DNA of 64,000 nucleotides from Triglochin maritima (lineage: Eukaryota; Streptophyta; Magnoliopsida; Alismatales; Juncaginaceae): assembly GCA_963682175.1 (NCBI GenBank), contig OY821782.1, forward strand, positions 33,625,741-33,689,740. The letters run 5' to 3'. The position numbers were made by a program, and so were the translations under genes. The notes under the pieces were generated by a model. The model saw only the letters and a list, made by a program, of their open reading frames with translations, searched no databases and was not told where the DNA came from. This document shows positions 32,917-46,300 of this stretch, in pieces (within the stretch, counting starts at the first letter, position 1; each line of letters opens with the position of its first letter).

Positions 32917-33189
32917 ATGGCTTACGTACCCGACACTAGTCTCCCTATGCATCACGAGAGTTACGATGACCTAAGACCTACCCGTACAAATGACCCTGGT
33001 TGGAATACTGCCCATTACATTAGTGCTAATGATAAAAACTGCATTGTCTGTGAGTTATGTGGTAAGGAAACTAGAGGTGGTATAGCCCGTCACAAACAAC
33101 ATCTTACACACACACCTGGTAGCAATGCTAGATCTCTACTGAAGTTGCCGAGACCATTCTACAAAGTGGTTTCTGGACCAACGTCGTGA
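32917..33189 (+). pseudogene. hAT transposase N-terminus with BED zinc finger
   Basis: Ninety codons from ATG 32917. They include the zinc finger CELCGKETRGGIARHKQHLTH (C-x2-C, H-x4/5-H), the DNA-binding BED domain of hAT transposases, preceded by NDPGWNTAHYI. The frame then ends at TGA 33187-33189, because the sequence beyond about 33150 is joined to the C-terminal part in another frame. Confidence 0.65.
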
Positions 33190-34316
33190 AGGCACTGAAG
33201 GCCTCACAACCTATGGTCCAGGTTCTTAGACTTGTTGACGACGATGAGAAACCACCGATGAGATATCTGTGTGACGCAATGGAGAAAGCCAAAGAACAAA
33301 TCATGAGGAACTTTGACGGAAACCCGAGGTTGTACAAGCAAGTCATCGACCTCAACGACACCAGGTGGGGTCCAGGGAAGATGATGTCCTCACCGCTACA
33401 CTCAGCTGGTTTCTTACTCAACCCTGGTACCTTCTTCTCCGTCCCACCTCAGGATCGAAATGTAGCTTTCAATGAGCATATGCCTGGATTCATGGATGTC
33501 GTAGAGCGGCTCGTCCCCACTCCTGCAGAACAAGACAAGATTTGCGGTCTACTTGATCGTTACAAGAACTCCCTCGGAATATTCTCGAGGGATATGGTGG
33601 TCAGACAAAGGTCGGAAAGAAGATCTATAGATTGGTGGCAATCTTATGGCGCAGACATGGGAGAGACCGCATTACAGAGGTTGGCCCTGAGGGTGTTGGG
33701 ATTGACATGCTCGGCATCAGGTTGTGAGCGGAATTGGAGTGTCTTCGAGCAGTTGCACTCAACGAGAAGGAACAGGTTGGCTGTGAAGAAGATGAATGAC
33801 TTGGTGTATGTGAACTACAACCAAAAGTTAAGGCAAAAGTTTCAGCAAAGGATGGAGAAGCCCGGATTTTATGACCCCATCAGTGTGGACTACGATCTCT
33901 TCGACGAGCATCCGTGGTTGGTAGAAACTGAAGATCCGGTCTTCGCTGGAGAGGAGCTTACATGGGCCGATGCCGAGGAAGCAGCTTTAGGACATTCTTC
34001 TTCACGGAGACGCTTTGCTCGATCCATGTCCACTGCATCTGACGCGCGGTGTTCCACTACATCTGACGCGCCATTATTAGGTGGTGGCATGGATGATGTC
34101 ATCGTTCACATTAGTTCTAGAGATCCAGGTGCATCGAGTTCTCAACCACCGATGGACATCGACGAGCAATATGTCCAATCCGACGATGAAGAAACTAAAG
34201 AAGATGATGTCTACGTCGACAATCCGAACGAGAACCACTCCGACGACTCTGATGGTGGTGGAGGATATGATATGGTTCCCAGTTGGACATTAGATCAATG
34301 TGTCCAATGGAATTAG
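33150..34316 (+). pseudogene. hAT transposase C-terminal part (dimerisation domain)
   Basis: The frame shows FWTNVVKALKASQPMVQVLR and LVDDDEKPPMRYLCDAMEKA, then the hAT C-terminal dimerisation domain ALQRLALRVLGLTCSASGCE, RNWSVFEQLHSTRRNRL, followed by an acidic tail. No ATG starts it; the frame is open through GTG 33186 and continues the lost middle. A full plant hAT transposase of this type is about 650-750 residues; roughly 460 remain in two frames. The RNase-H-like core with its catalytic D/D residues is mostly deleted, so it cannot be active itself. Confidence 0.75.
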
Positions 34317-34682
34317 TTAATTAGCTTGTAATTCTAATTTCTCTCTTATCTGCTATTGTATGAACTCTGAGTTACCTTTGTAATCATACTATTAAGCAAT
34401 AAATTGTATACCTAAGTGTTTAAGTGGGTAGAGGGGGGTGCCTAGTGAGGCATTGGTCGAGGAACTATGTGTCTTTTCGAAGCCCAAACATGTATGGTAT
34501 TTTTAGATAATATTTGTGCATTTTCCCCTATTTTTCCTGATTTTTCCTGGTTTTTTTTATCTTTTTATAAAATTTAATTGAATTAAAAAAAGACCGCCCA
34601 GACTTAGGCGGTCGCACAACCGCCTAGGCGATCGCCCAGGCGACCGGACGCCCCCGGTTGCCTAGGCGGTCCCAGAACATTG

Positions 34683-35719
34683 GTGTGAAAGACAATATCT
34701 TGTTTTGTATACATATCCGAATTCTTAATTTCAAGATTTTTATAAAATTTATAAGTTAAAAACATGACATTCGATACATAACCGTAACCGATTGTTTCTG
34801 CATTTATTTAACCCCGAGTACAGTTATGTATCGTAAAAATCGAAAAACAACCACATCTATATTGTTATTCCTTATATAAATATCGTACAAATATAACAAA
34901 CACAATTTGCAAATTTGTATCGCTATTCCAATATAAATATTCGAACAACTTTCAACCCCCTTTGACATTATCTTAGAAATATGCTATCTTTTTTGTGTTA
35001 CTCAAAATATCCATTGCATAAACAATTTCCTTTTCTCGATGGTACTCGATATGAACTCGATAATATACTCGACAGAGCTCGATGAATGATCATTTCTTAT
35101 GGTTGTGACTATTTGTTTGATGAGTTCGATAATATAGACTCAAATTGTTAACATAAATATTATTGATGTGTTCGATAAATTCTCGATATGAATGACAAAA
35201 AAAGTTAACTGCTGATACATTAATCGTTCCAAACACCATTGTACGCAACCAATATGTTACAGTCGAACTTGATACAACAAAAAAATATATCGATTTCATA
35301 TTGAGAATTTATCGAACCCATCAAGTACAATCGGAAAGGGAATGATTTATGCATGCAAATTGTATTTTAGGGAGCACACGAAGCATAATAAAATTTCTAC
35401 GATTATGTCAAAGTGTGACTTTTTTTTTCGATTACTAAGTCACTTTAAGTTTCTTTTGTAAATTATAGTTAGAAATTTCTAATTTCACTAATTACAATAA
35501 CGTCAAACTCTAGTGAGCCCATGACTCATCAAATTTAGTTTAAACCCCTACAATTTCACCATTGGATCTTATTTACAGTTAATCTCACCATTCATTAGTA
35601 TAACCATTTTTTTCTTAATCTACCTTACAATTTGATATTGTGGGGTTTAACTTAGAAAAATTAAACCTTAGGCTTACTAGAGAATTCCTGAATTACAATA
35701 ATAATAATAATAATTAAAA
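34683..35719. other. AT-rich region upstream of the PSMD5-like gene
   Basis: No gene seen. 35040-35330 has repeated CTCGATA/TTCGATAA words on both strands, and may be a degraded MITE. An (ATA)n run lies at 35696-35712. The last part probably belongs to the promoter of the downstream gene. Confidence 0.4.
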
Positions 35720-35763
35720 TATAAAACTCGTGTTGACGTCTTCTCCTATTCTTCCGCCACGTG
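35720..35763 (+). promoter_or_regulatory. Core promoter candidates of the PSMD5-like gene
   Basis: TATAAAA at 35720-35726 lies 134-128 bp before the ATG. TGACGTC (35734-35740) and the G-box CACGTG (35758-35763) follow; both are core sequences bound by plant bZIP factors, and CACGTG also by bHLH factors. Transcription would start near 35750, leaving a leader of about 100 bases. Confidence 0.45.
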
Positions 35764-35853
35764 CCGAAAACAAGTTCCACCATCACACCGCTTCCTTCTT
35801 CTTCTCCCCAAAAACCCCCAACTCGAAAACCCTAATCCCGACCAAACCCCGAA

Positions 35854-37347
35854 ATGGACACCACGACCACTTCCCTCCTCGAGGCCACCTCCGAATTCGC
35901 GTCCTACCCCGGTAATCTCATCTCACCCCTCCTTCAAGTCCCTTACCTGATCATGTGTTTTCGGGGTTTCAGGGATGCAGAACGATGGGGCCGTCAAGGA
36001 GTTCCTCGACCGGTTCCCTCTTCCCGTTGTTTTCAGGTGAGGTGTTCTTCTTGGTTTGGTGGATTTGGACACTAGTTCGTATACGAGTGACGTAGTGGTG
36101 AGGGTTCAGATCCGCGGTTGGAAGTTATAAGGATAAATTTATAGTTTGATTGGCTTTGTTTGATTTGGAGTTTGAATAGATATATAGTTTGCCCATAAGT
36201 GGGCAAATTTACAAAGACTATCCAAAAATAATTAAGAATTTGTTGGTTGGGTGAGGATCACGTAAGCAAATGACGTAGTTGGAGTGACGTGGTGATGGAA
36301 ATTTAGGTACGGATTCAAAATTTATAAGGATGATCCATAATTAGTTGGGAATTAGTTGGCTTTGTTTGATTTGGAGTTTGAATAGATAGTTTGCCCATAA
36401 GTGAGCAAATTTACAAAGACTCCAAAAATAATCAAGAATTTGTTGGTTTGTTGGGTTGTGTGTGTGGATTTGGTTGGGTGAGGATCACGTTAGGAAATTA
36501 CGTAGTTGGAGTGATGTGGTGATGGAAATTTAGGTCCGGATTCAAAATTTATAAGGACGATCCAGAGGTAGTTGGGAATTTGTTGGCTTTGGTTGATTTG
36601 GAGTTTGAATAGATAGTTTACCCATAAGTAGTTAACTCTTATTAGACCAATTGGTAAAAAAATTCTTCTATTCATGTTATTATCAGTACTTTGGAAACTC
36701 TTCCAGTTGTTTTTGGGTGAGTCACTTGTTGTTGTTTGGTGTTGGTTTGGTGGTTTGTATGTGTGGATTTAGTTGGGTGAGGATCATTTCTGCTAGAGTG
36801 AGAGAGAAGTCAGTTTGTATAGCAAATTTTAAGAAGTGCACATTTCTACGTTAGTGAGAGATAAGTCAGTTTATTAAAGTCAATTCCTTTCAAGAACATT
36901 CATGATTTAGTTCTTGAGATTCCTTTATTTGCACATATTGCTACGGTCTTACGAGATTTCACATAGATATTACCTAGAAGAAGTTATGCTATATGTTTTC
37001 TTGAATCATGTTCATTAAAAACTTTAAGACATTAATTTGTTTTGCAAGCAGTTGTTAGACAATTATTAAGGAGTTTTATGCAGTGCTTTTATGTAAATCC
37101 ACACAAGAAAGTTGTTATTGATTCTTATTTTTTTGGTTTACTTTGGCCTTATTTAGTTCTTTTACACTGATTCCACTAAATCTCTATTCTAAAACAATCT
37201 TAGTTGAAGTTTACACATCAGTTGTATATTGTTACCAGTGCCTTACAGGATAGTGTGGGTGAACACACTCTTGAAAGTAGCTTGGTTTCATGCTTAGAGA
37301 GAATTTTTAGAACAAAATATGGAGCATCTCTAATCCCACAATATATT
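35854..37347 (+). CDS. PSMD5-like exons 1-3
   Basis: Exon 1 (35854-35911) codes MDTTTTSLLEATSEFASYP. Exon 2 (35973-36036) gives MQNDGAVKEFLDRFPLPVVF. Exon 3 (37239-37347) gives ALQDSVGEHTLESSLVSCLE and RIFRTKYGASLIPQYI. Splice phases agree (G|GG and AG|T) and each intron starts GT and ends AG. This N-terminal part matches the start of plant PSMD5 proteins. Intron 2 contains a tandem repeat of ~206-227 bp. Confidence 0.75.
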
Positions 37348-40300
37348 GTATGTATCTCTGATTCCTTATCTATTTATTACTCACTCATATGATTGATGTT
37401 TTGTATGTCTATACCGATAAAAAAGATGTTTCTGTTTGTCTACTAATATAGATCCTAATTTAGAACTCACGATCTTTTAAAATCTTGTTTCTTCATCTAA
37501 TATTTTTCAACTTTCTAAATAGGCTCCTGCCTAATCAGGATAAAGCTAATCAAAGAGGTTGGTTCTAGTGACTCATTACCGCAAAGCACAATCAAATGTC
37601 TGCTATTTTTCACAATAAATAGAAAATTTAGACGATTCAAAAATTAAGTAGGCTTGCAGAAGAAGTTGCTTAGGTTTAATATTTGCATATATTGTGGTAG
37701 AGCTCAATTTTGGCCTTTAAGGTGTATTGGATTCGAAATTGTTTAAAAAACCGTGTATTTGCGTCAGATGTCCATCTACTCAACTATTTATCTATCTCCT
37801 ATTCAAACATATATAAGGTCGAACATGCATATATGTATTTTCTTATATGGATATTTGCCCTTGATAATTTGTCTTAAGATTTTGTAGACCACATAATACC
37901 CACTATGTCTTGGTCTTGACATCTGAATTCACAGCTTCAGTTTAACACTGATTTATATTCAAACTGAAAATTCAAAGGTTGAAATAGACAACTGGTTCAT
38001 AAAGCATCCGTTATGTGACATGTGTGAATCTCAAAGTGACTACTTATAATACCTTAGCAACCTCATGCAACGGATATATTACAATTGAGTCCCATGATCA
38101 AGAATGAACCTTTATTTACATGATATATTTTCATCTATGTTAATTGTTGCATCTTTCTTATAGGGGTGCAAACGGTACAAATAATAAATATAAAATATAA
38201 TTATATTCGTATCTTCATCCATTTTCGAAGTCCATATACAAATACATATACAGATCATATGCAAAAACATAAAAAATGATATTCATATTCATAAAAAAAT
38301 AGATATAGACAGTCCGAATACAATATATCTTGAAAAATAGACTTCAGATACATATTGCATATAAAATAGATATCCATATTTTTAAACTTGCAAAATCCAG
38401 ATGCAGATACATATACAAATCATATATGGATACAAAATGGGTACAGTTTGGATACGAAACATTCCAAAAACAGACAATTTTGGATATGGATCGGATATAA
38501 AATTGATACACGTATTTTAAAATTACATATATTATAAAAAATGTTAAATAAATTTCGTAGATGCTAACAATAAATGTGTTAAAATATTTTAACGATAACA
38601 TGACAATTAAGGGAGAAGAGAAAAATTATTAGAAGATAAAGCCTGTTAATAGGGCTGTAAATGGGGCGGGTTTTACCCGCAAACCCGCCCCGCCTAATGC
38701 GAGTGGCGGACAAAAAAACCCAACCCACCAACCGCACAACCCGCATAATAAGCGGGGCGGGTAGCGATTTTCTCGCAACCCGCCCCACATAACCCGCAAT
38801 CCGCATAGTCAATAATTCATACCCATGTTTCACTTGTATTTAGCTTTGATTTTTTTATATTAGTTAAAAACATACATCGATTAATTTTTTTCTTGATCAA
38901 AATGCAAAATACTAAAGAAAGTTGATTATTTTTTGTATTAAGTTTTGATTAAAATGGAAAATATTAAGGAAAGTTGATTGATTTTTTGTATTAAGCTTTG
39001 ATTAAAGAATAACCCGCCAAACCCACCCCGCCCCGCATAGTCCACCCTTAAGCGGGGCGGGTAACAATTTTTTATTGGCCTTGTCCCGCCCTGCTTATCC
39101 GCTTAACTTGGGCGGGGCGGGTAGCGGTAGGGCAAAAACCCGCCCTGCCCCGCTTACACCCCTACCTGTTAAGATAGGTTTTAGGTCAGCAAAACAAACA
39201 ACATCGAATAATGAGAATTAGGTTAGACTTTGAGTTTTAGGATTAGTTTTTTGAAATGAAGGAAATTTTATCTTTTAAAATTACAATTGTCCAAAAGGTA
39301 GATAAGGAGAATGTAGCATTTTGGGAAATAGTAGCCTATAATACAAGTTTTATGAATGTATGATCTTATGAGCTTAGTTTGAACATAGCCTACTATTAAC
39401 ATGTTTGTGTCCGGTGTTTATATATACTTATTTTCTAATTTTCATATCTATATCCCTGTCCTTTTTAAAAAAAACTAGTACCCGCATCCGCCAGTATGAA
39501 AGCGGATATAGAAACATATATGGTCTGGATAATCCACATCCATTTACAAATTACACCTGGAATGTCTTATCAATTTGAGGCATTCAAGTGGCAAGCGAGG
39601 CAAATACCAATACCATTGCCATCACCAAACAACAACAACACCTTTGATTCTGAACTAGATCGATCGGCTAGAAATAGAACTCATCAAGAATCACGGTTCT
39701 GACATGTGAAATGTGACATTTCATGTACTCCTATCCATTGTCAAATCCTTGAAAATATTCCAATACTATGAGTCCCTTCCAATTGCCTCCTCCCAAGTCC
39801 CAATTTAATCTCGACATACCTTTACCTTTCAACTTTCTTTATCCCTTTGTTGTGACCTAAAACTCCTCTACTCCCAAGTTAATCACGGTAAAATTATCAA
39901 ACCAGACAAAATGTCTGTTTTTTTATCGGTAAGGTAACTATATATTAAAAGGAAGGAGCACTATACAAAGAGGAGGGTTGTTGGTGCCACAGGCGGCACC
40001 GCCACCCAAATCAAACCAAACTATAAGAGCTGGATATCAAACAAAAACATCAAGACGTGTGAAGACTATTGGCCTAAACATGTCTTAGCCGAGCGAGCTC
40101 GGGTGCATCCTTCCCGGCCACATTCTGCCACCACTCAATGAGCCATCGTAGAGCAGTCAGCAAAACAGCCTCCCCAGATGTAGGCTTGGATTGAAAAACC
40201 AGACGTTTCCTCGAGATCCAAACATACCACCATAGAGTTAGCGGAAACAAAAGCCAAATTTGCCTGTCGTCCCCATCAATCGCCGACCAGGTCTCCCAAA

Positions 40301-43300
40301 ACTTTGGGGCTGAGTGCCTATACTTGGGTCTCCCAAGTTTGCGAAAAATTCGACTAGTCATGCACCCCAAAAAATAGGTGCTCATAACTCTCCTCTTGTG
40401 CCCTGCAAAAATGACGACTAGCGAGACACAGGCGCTTGGATTTGAGATTAAGCTCTGTCAAAACCCGATGGTAATACACAAGCCATGTGGAAAATTGAAT
40501 TTTGTAAGGCGCATGTCGGTTCCAAACAAGCAGTCGGTGGTTCAAGGACAAAACAAGTCCCGAAAGAATATTAAACAAAGAACGAGAAGAGAACAAAAAA
40601 TTATTACTGAAAACCCAACGAATCCTCACTCGATTAGAGAGTCTCCCTCCCAAGAAGACATAACATGAAGCAAAGAAAGATAGTTTTGGAACTTCCTATC
40701 AAACAAACCACGAAGATGACAATGGCCCACCTATCAACGACATTCTCAGGCTCCCAATAATCAGAAATTTTAGCATGTTTGGTGGAGGCAATAACAAAAA
40801 GCTGAGGAAATCTATGGCACAATCTAGTCTGGGCACACCACAACTACTTCCAAAACTCCACCTGACTACCGTCCCCCACCTGAAACTTGATCCCACATCT
40901 AATCACCTCCTCCACCCCCAACACCCCTTCCAAAGCCCCGAAACCCTCTTAGTATTCTTAGGCCACCAACTTTTACAACCCTTATAGTATTTCGCACGAA
41001 TGACCTTGCAACAAATAGGAGGATCCTCAGCCTCACAAGAGGAGATGCGCCAAATCCATTTACCCAGCAACGCTGCATTAACATCCTTAATCCTCCAGAC
41101 CAAGACAGGCTTCGGTTTACAAACCAGACCCCACTTAATCAACGGGTAGCCATGAAGCTAATGCCCCATCCCACCTTTCGAAAGGAAATTTCTTTGAAGC
41201 CTTTCCAGCTTCTTGGAGACCGCCTCAGGAACCTCGGGGACAAACAAAAAGTAGGTAGGCAGGTTGGCAAGCACGGAGAGATTGAACGTAAGGCGCCCCC
41301 GAAAGGGAACGGCCTTTCCATCCTGTTAGGCGCTCGTTGACCCTTTCTAGGACTGAACCCCAATCACTGGCCCTAGCCGAGTTGGGAGACAAGGGGAGTC
41401 CCAAGTCCTTGGTAGGAAAGGGTTTGACCTTGCACCCCCAACAAATCGGCAAGGAAAGCCAAGTCATTCGTAGCAAAATTAATCCCCAAAACTGCAGGCT
41501 TATTCATATATTGTCTTTAAGACTGGACACCCACTCAAAACAGGAATGAGGCAGCCAATAGTCCTAATAGTATTGACCTCACCATCACAGAAAAGAACAA
41601 TGTCATCAGCATACTGGAGGAAGTGGAGTTTATCCATCCGACAGTTGATAGGGAAACTAGCCCAGAGACCCTGGTCAATCAGCTTAGTGGCCATTTTTCC
41701 GAAGAGCTTCCCAACGGAAGTGAAGTGGAGCGGGGAGAGGGAGTCCCCCTAACAGATGCCTCTCCAAAAATAACCATGAGGCGAGTCGGGACCAACATCG
41801 AGAAGCTCACAGAGGAAAGACAATTCGAGATCCAACTTCTTCAAGTGGTACCAAAATTCATCTCTTGCAGGATCCAATCGAAGTAGACCCAATCGACGTA
41901 GTCATAGGCCTTCTCCATTTCCAACTTAATGACCACACCTTTGCGGCTCGAGCTCTTACAAGCCTCGATGTATTCCTGCGCCACAAGGAAAACATCCCCC
42001 ATGAATCTCCCTTCTATGAAAGCTGATTGAAACAGGGAGATAAAGCCCTGAATCACTGGCTTCAAATGGTTTGCCAGTATCTTCAAAAAGATCTTGAAGC
42101 AACAATTGAGGAGACTAATCGGATGAAAGTCCCGAATCTGTTCTACCCCTTCGACTTTGGAAATCAAGGCGATGGTCTTATTGATCGGGTCCAGATGGGA
42201 ACCTTGGGCACACGCCGCAATCGCAAGCTCAACGTCCTTATGGATAACACACCAACACTTTTGATAGAAAGAGATGGGATAATCATCCGGGCTAGGGGCA
42301 CCATCCTTCTTCATGCCAAAGATAGTTTGTTCAATCTCTTCGGCCGAGATCTCCTTTGCCAACTCCAGGGCTTCCTCGTTTGAGATCATAGCGAAAGCAA
42401 GGTGATTCACACACGGGAAGTTATCGTCCCTCTTGCCATAGGAGGCAAAGTGGGAGACAATGATTTGAGAGATCCTGCTTGGACGAGATAAAGCCATCAT
42501 CCATCTTGAGTCTAGAGATGAAGTTGAATCTCTTGCGCCCGTTGGCCATCAAATAGAAGAACCTAGTGTCCCGGTCTCCTTTCTACCATTCGACCCTCGA
42601 TTTCTGCTTCCAATATATCTCTTCAAAGTGTGACCTAGTCAAGGCGTCGACCTTAGTCAGAGGCAAAGCCTTTTCCCACTTGACGGGGACAAAGAAATAG
42701 TCGAGCTCACTAAGCAGCGGGTCCTAACGAAAATATACGACCAGGTAAAACGTCTACCCGCGAGCGGGATGTCAATGAAGTCAAAAGACCGAATAAGCTC
42801 CGAGAACGTAGTCATGCTAGGCATGCACCACCCATGCCTATTACGGTCCGCGAAAAAACGAATGACATGAAAATCCCCCGACAATCCATGGAATTGACAT
42901 GACATTCCCAAACTAGCGAAGCTCCTCCCAAAACACGTTACAGTCTTTATCACGACACGGTGCATAGACATTGGTGAACCAGAACGAGAACCCCAAGTCA
43001 ACCCTCCTAAATTGGATGGACAAGGAAAAGTAGTCTATGATACAGTGCTCCTTGATCAACTGACGTCTGTTCCAAAAGGTCAGAATTTCACCAGACCCCC
43101 ACCACGGGGATCTCGGCCGAAACATCTAGGTATCCCCCACCAATATCTCTAAGGATCTTAGAATTCAGAGGAGACAGACCTAGCTTGGACTCCTGGAGCC
43201 CCAGGATCCACGACTTCTCAGACCGGACAAAATCACGAATCGCCAACCACTTATCCTTATCACCTAACCCACGAACATTCCAAGAAATTTTCATTTAGAC

Positions 43301-46300
43301 TTTCCCCCGAACCAACACAATCTTGTCCTTAATAGGAATAATAACCGAGTACGAGACACCAAGAGCCTGAAGCTCACGGATCCCAGTCATTTTGTACAAG
43401 CTGGATTTCAGTCAGATTCCCAGATGGTAAAATGCTTGTAAAGCTGTAAGTTCAAGCATCTGATTTCAATTTTTCTTTTGAAGTTCATGTACCTTTTCTA
43501 ATCATAGTTTTATTTGAAGTATTGCTTTCGCATCAAGGTTACTGCATACACCACAACAGAAATTTATACTCATGAATTATCCTTATTTCATGGATTTGCT
43601 GGATTTTCACAATTCGTCACCTTCTAGTTTTGTGTATTACAACTTACAGCCACATACTTTCATGTCAAGAGGTCTGTCAAAATTGTGATGTTGCTTTGAG
43701 TCAAGGAAATTTGACTTCAGGTTTTCCATCAAAAGTTACTCCAACATTCCATGTTCGTATTGATTTTTTTACTTTTAGGGCCTCAGCCATGGAGGGAAAA
43801 AAATTCATCCCAAAATGCCTTCCCCTTAGCATTTCACATCACATCTGCAATGGAACAAAGTTAAAAGCGCTATCATGATCAAGCGTGCAGAAGTTCTCTG
43901 CACACTCAACCACAGAAATGTCGTGATGACATGTGGGGTGGCACCCACATGCTCTTCTATTTTTTTTTTGCAAATTCTGGTCTGTGGGACCCATCCGTTA
44001 GGATATATAACAAGTAAGATGATATAGTAAGAAATTGAGAAATTTCAAATCTAATTTTGGTGTAAAATAAAAGTGCAAAAAATGTGTTTTTTTGTACTTA
44101 TATTCATATTTTGTCATGCTCTACAATTAGAGATCCATATTGGTATGTAAAATAATTGTCAAATATCAATTCTAATGTTTAACCTTTTGTGATCTTGATA
44201 AATTTGGTATGTTGTAATTTTGAAATACCAAATTTGTAGGGGTAAACTCAAAGATGACATAAATGATGATATATATTTATTTATTTGTAAAGATTAAGAA
44301 ATGAATTTGAGGAAAGAGAAAAGTTGATTTGACATCAGGTTTTTTTATAAAATGCTATGATTGGTGTTATGTGAGAAGTGTTCTTTCATTGATAGAGTTG
44401 CATACATATATATATATATATACACATTTATATATATATAAGGAGGGATCCACTACCTTTATATTTTGTTGACACGGTTGCGTTTGACGATAAAATCAAT
44501 TCTAAACTCCAAATTGAAAATTCAAACGTACAATATTTTTAATTTTGTTTTAATTGAAAAAATTAGAAACAAATCAGAAACAAATGTATAAAAAACAAAA
44601 AAAAAATCTTACATGTTTAGGGTTCATAAAATAAGTGGGAAGGTGTATTTATAGGAATAAGTAGTGGGGGAAGGTAAAAAAAATTAAAAAGAAAAAAAAA
44701 TCAAAAAATATGAAAAAGGGTCGCCTAGGCGACTAGGCGAGATCAGGCTACTCGCCTGGTCGCCCAGCCTACTGGGCGGTAGGCGGGTGGTCGCCCAGGC
44801 GACCCCCACCTGAACACTGCAAACGTAAATCTTGATCTACAACACATGTAGATTAATGATGTCGAAAATCATAACATTTGGAACACATTTTTACGTAATA
44901 TTTAGAGATGTAAAAATGAACGTATTACATTCGTTAAAAAAATCCGATTTCTAGATCTTTTATGAAATGATTTCTAAATTTTATGATTTTCAACATCCTT
45001 AATCTACTTATGTTGTAGAACAAGATCTACGGTTTTAGTTTTCAATTTGGAGTTTATATTTGATTTTATCGCCAAGCGCAACCATGTGTCAACAAAATTC
45101 AAGGGTAGTGGATCCCTCCTCTCTATCTATATAATACAAAACCAGAAATCTATCTTAAGTAACTATACAATTTGGAAACTAGAATAATTGCTAGATATAC
45201 ACCTAATATGTAGCTAACACTCTCTCAAGTTGGAGCATAAATATTAATCATGCCCAACTTGTCACATAGACAGAACCTCTTTCAAAGTTTTTGTGAAGAT
45301 GTCCCCTAGTTTCCTCCAGTCTTCACACATCTTGTAGAAAAGCACTCAATATGAGTGTGCCCATGATTTGCACAGACAATACCATGTCCGGGTCCTCCTT
45401 TCAAGTAACACAAATTTTGCTCCAACGCTACCCAATGAGAACTGTTGGGGATGACATAAATTTACTGACAACACTAACTGAATATGCAATGTCTGGACGA
45501 GTCACAGTAAGATAATTCAACTTCCCAACCAATCTTCGATATCTCTCAAGATCTTCAAATAATTCCCTATCTCCTGTAAGGTGTACGTTTGGAGTCATTG
45601 GAGCACTACAAGGCTTTGCCCCCAATTTTCTTGTCTCAGATAATAAGTCAAGGACATATTTTCTCTAAGATATAAAAATACCATTTTTACTCGTAACTTA
45701 AACACCCAAGAAATACTTCAGCAGCCTTTTTTTGTATGAAACTGAGTATGAAGGAAAGACTTAAGAGACGAGATTTCCATAGTATCACTTACAGTAATAA
45801 CGATGTCATCCACATACACAACTAATACAATGATACCAACATATGATTGTTTGTAGAACACTGAATGGGCAAACTTGGTCTGCATCATACCAAAATTTTC
45901 AACAGCCCGACTAAATTTTCCAAACCAAGCCCGAGGATTGTTTCAAACCATATAAACTTACGAAGTCGACAAACTCCCCCTGACAACCCCTGAGCAACAA
46001 AACCAGAAGGTACTCCATATACACCTCTTGAAGATCACCATGAAGAAAAGCCTTTTTTATATCAAGTTTTCGCATAGACCAATGATGAGTAGCTGCCATC
46101 GAAGTAAACAACCAAACAAATGTTAATTTTGCAACAGGAGAAAAGTGTCAGAATAATCCACTCCATAGGTTTGAGCGTAGCCCTTAGCAACAAGACATGC
46201 TTTCAATCGAGCAATTGACCCATCAGGATTGACCTTAACTACGAAGTCACTATAGATGACTAGATGACACTATAGTCAGTGTCAGCAATTGACCCATCAG

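Larger units (their letters stand above)
32499..34682 (+). mobile_element. hAT transposon, internally deleted
   Basis: Ends carry TGTTCAGG (near 32502) and CCAGAACATTG (ending 34682), imperfect inverted repeats of the CA.TGTTC type. Next to each end are CG-rich subterminal repeats built on GCCTAGGCG and GTCGCC (32512-32580 and 34592-34672), typical of hAT transposase-binding regions. The interior codes for the BED zinc finger and the C-terminal part of a hAT transposase; the middle is missing. An 8-bp target duplication could not be found, so one end may be altered. A small relative sits at 44531-44819. Confidence 0.7.
44365..45219 (-). repeat. Copia LTR (3' LTR) split by an inserted element
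   Basis: Starts TGTTATGTGAGAAGTGTTCT and ends GTAGCTAACA. Removing the insertion at 44441-45120, it matches the LTR at 48089-48209 (TGTTATGTGAAGTGTTC, CATTGATAGAGTT, ACTATACAATTTGGAAACTA). The terminal TGTTA/TAACA pair is intact. The LTR itself is only about 170 bp. Confidence 0.75.

Noticed and set aside
37352..37354. Alternative exon 3 donor (GTATCT at 37352)
   Set aside because: It shifts the phase and does not restore the frame into exon 4 or 5; the donor at 37348 fits the family better.
44406..44440. (AT)n run as a regulatory element
   Set aside because: A simple repeat next to the insertion point of the long-TIR element; nothing further supports a role.
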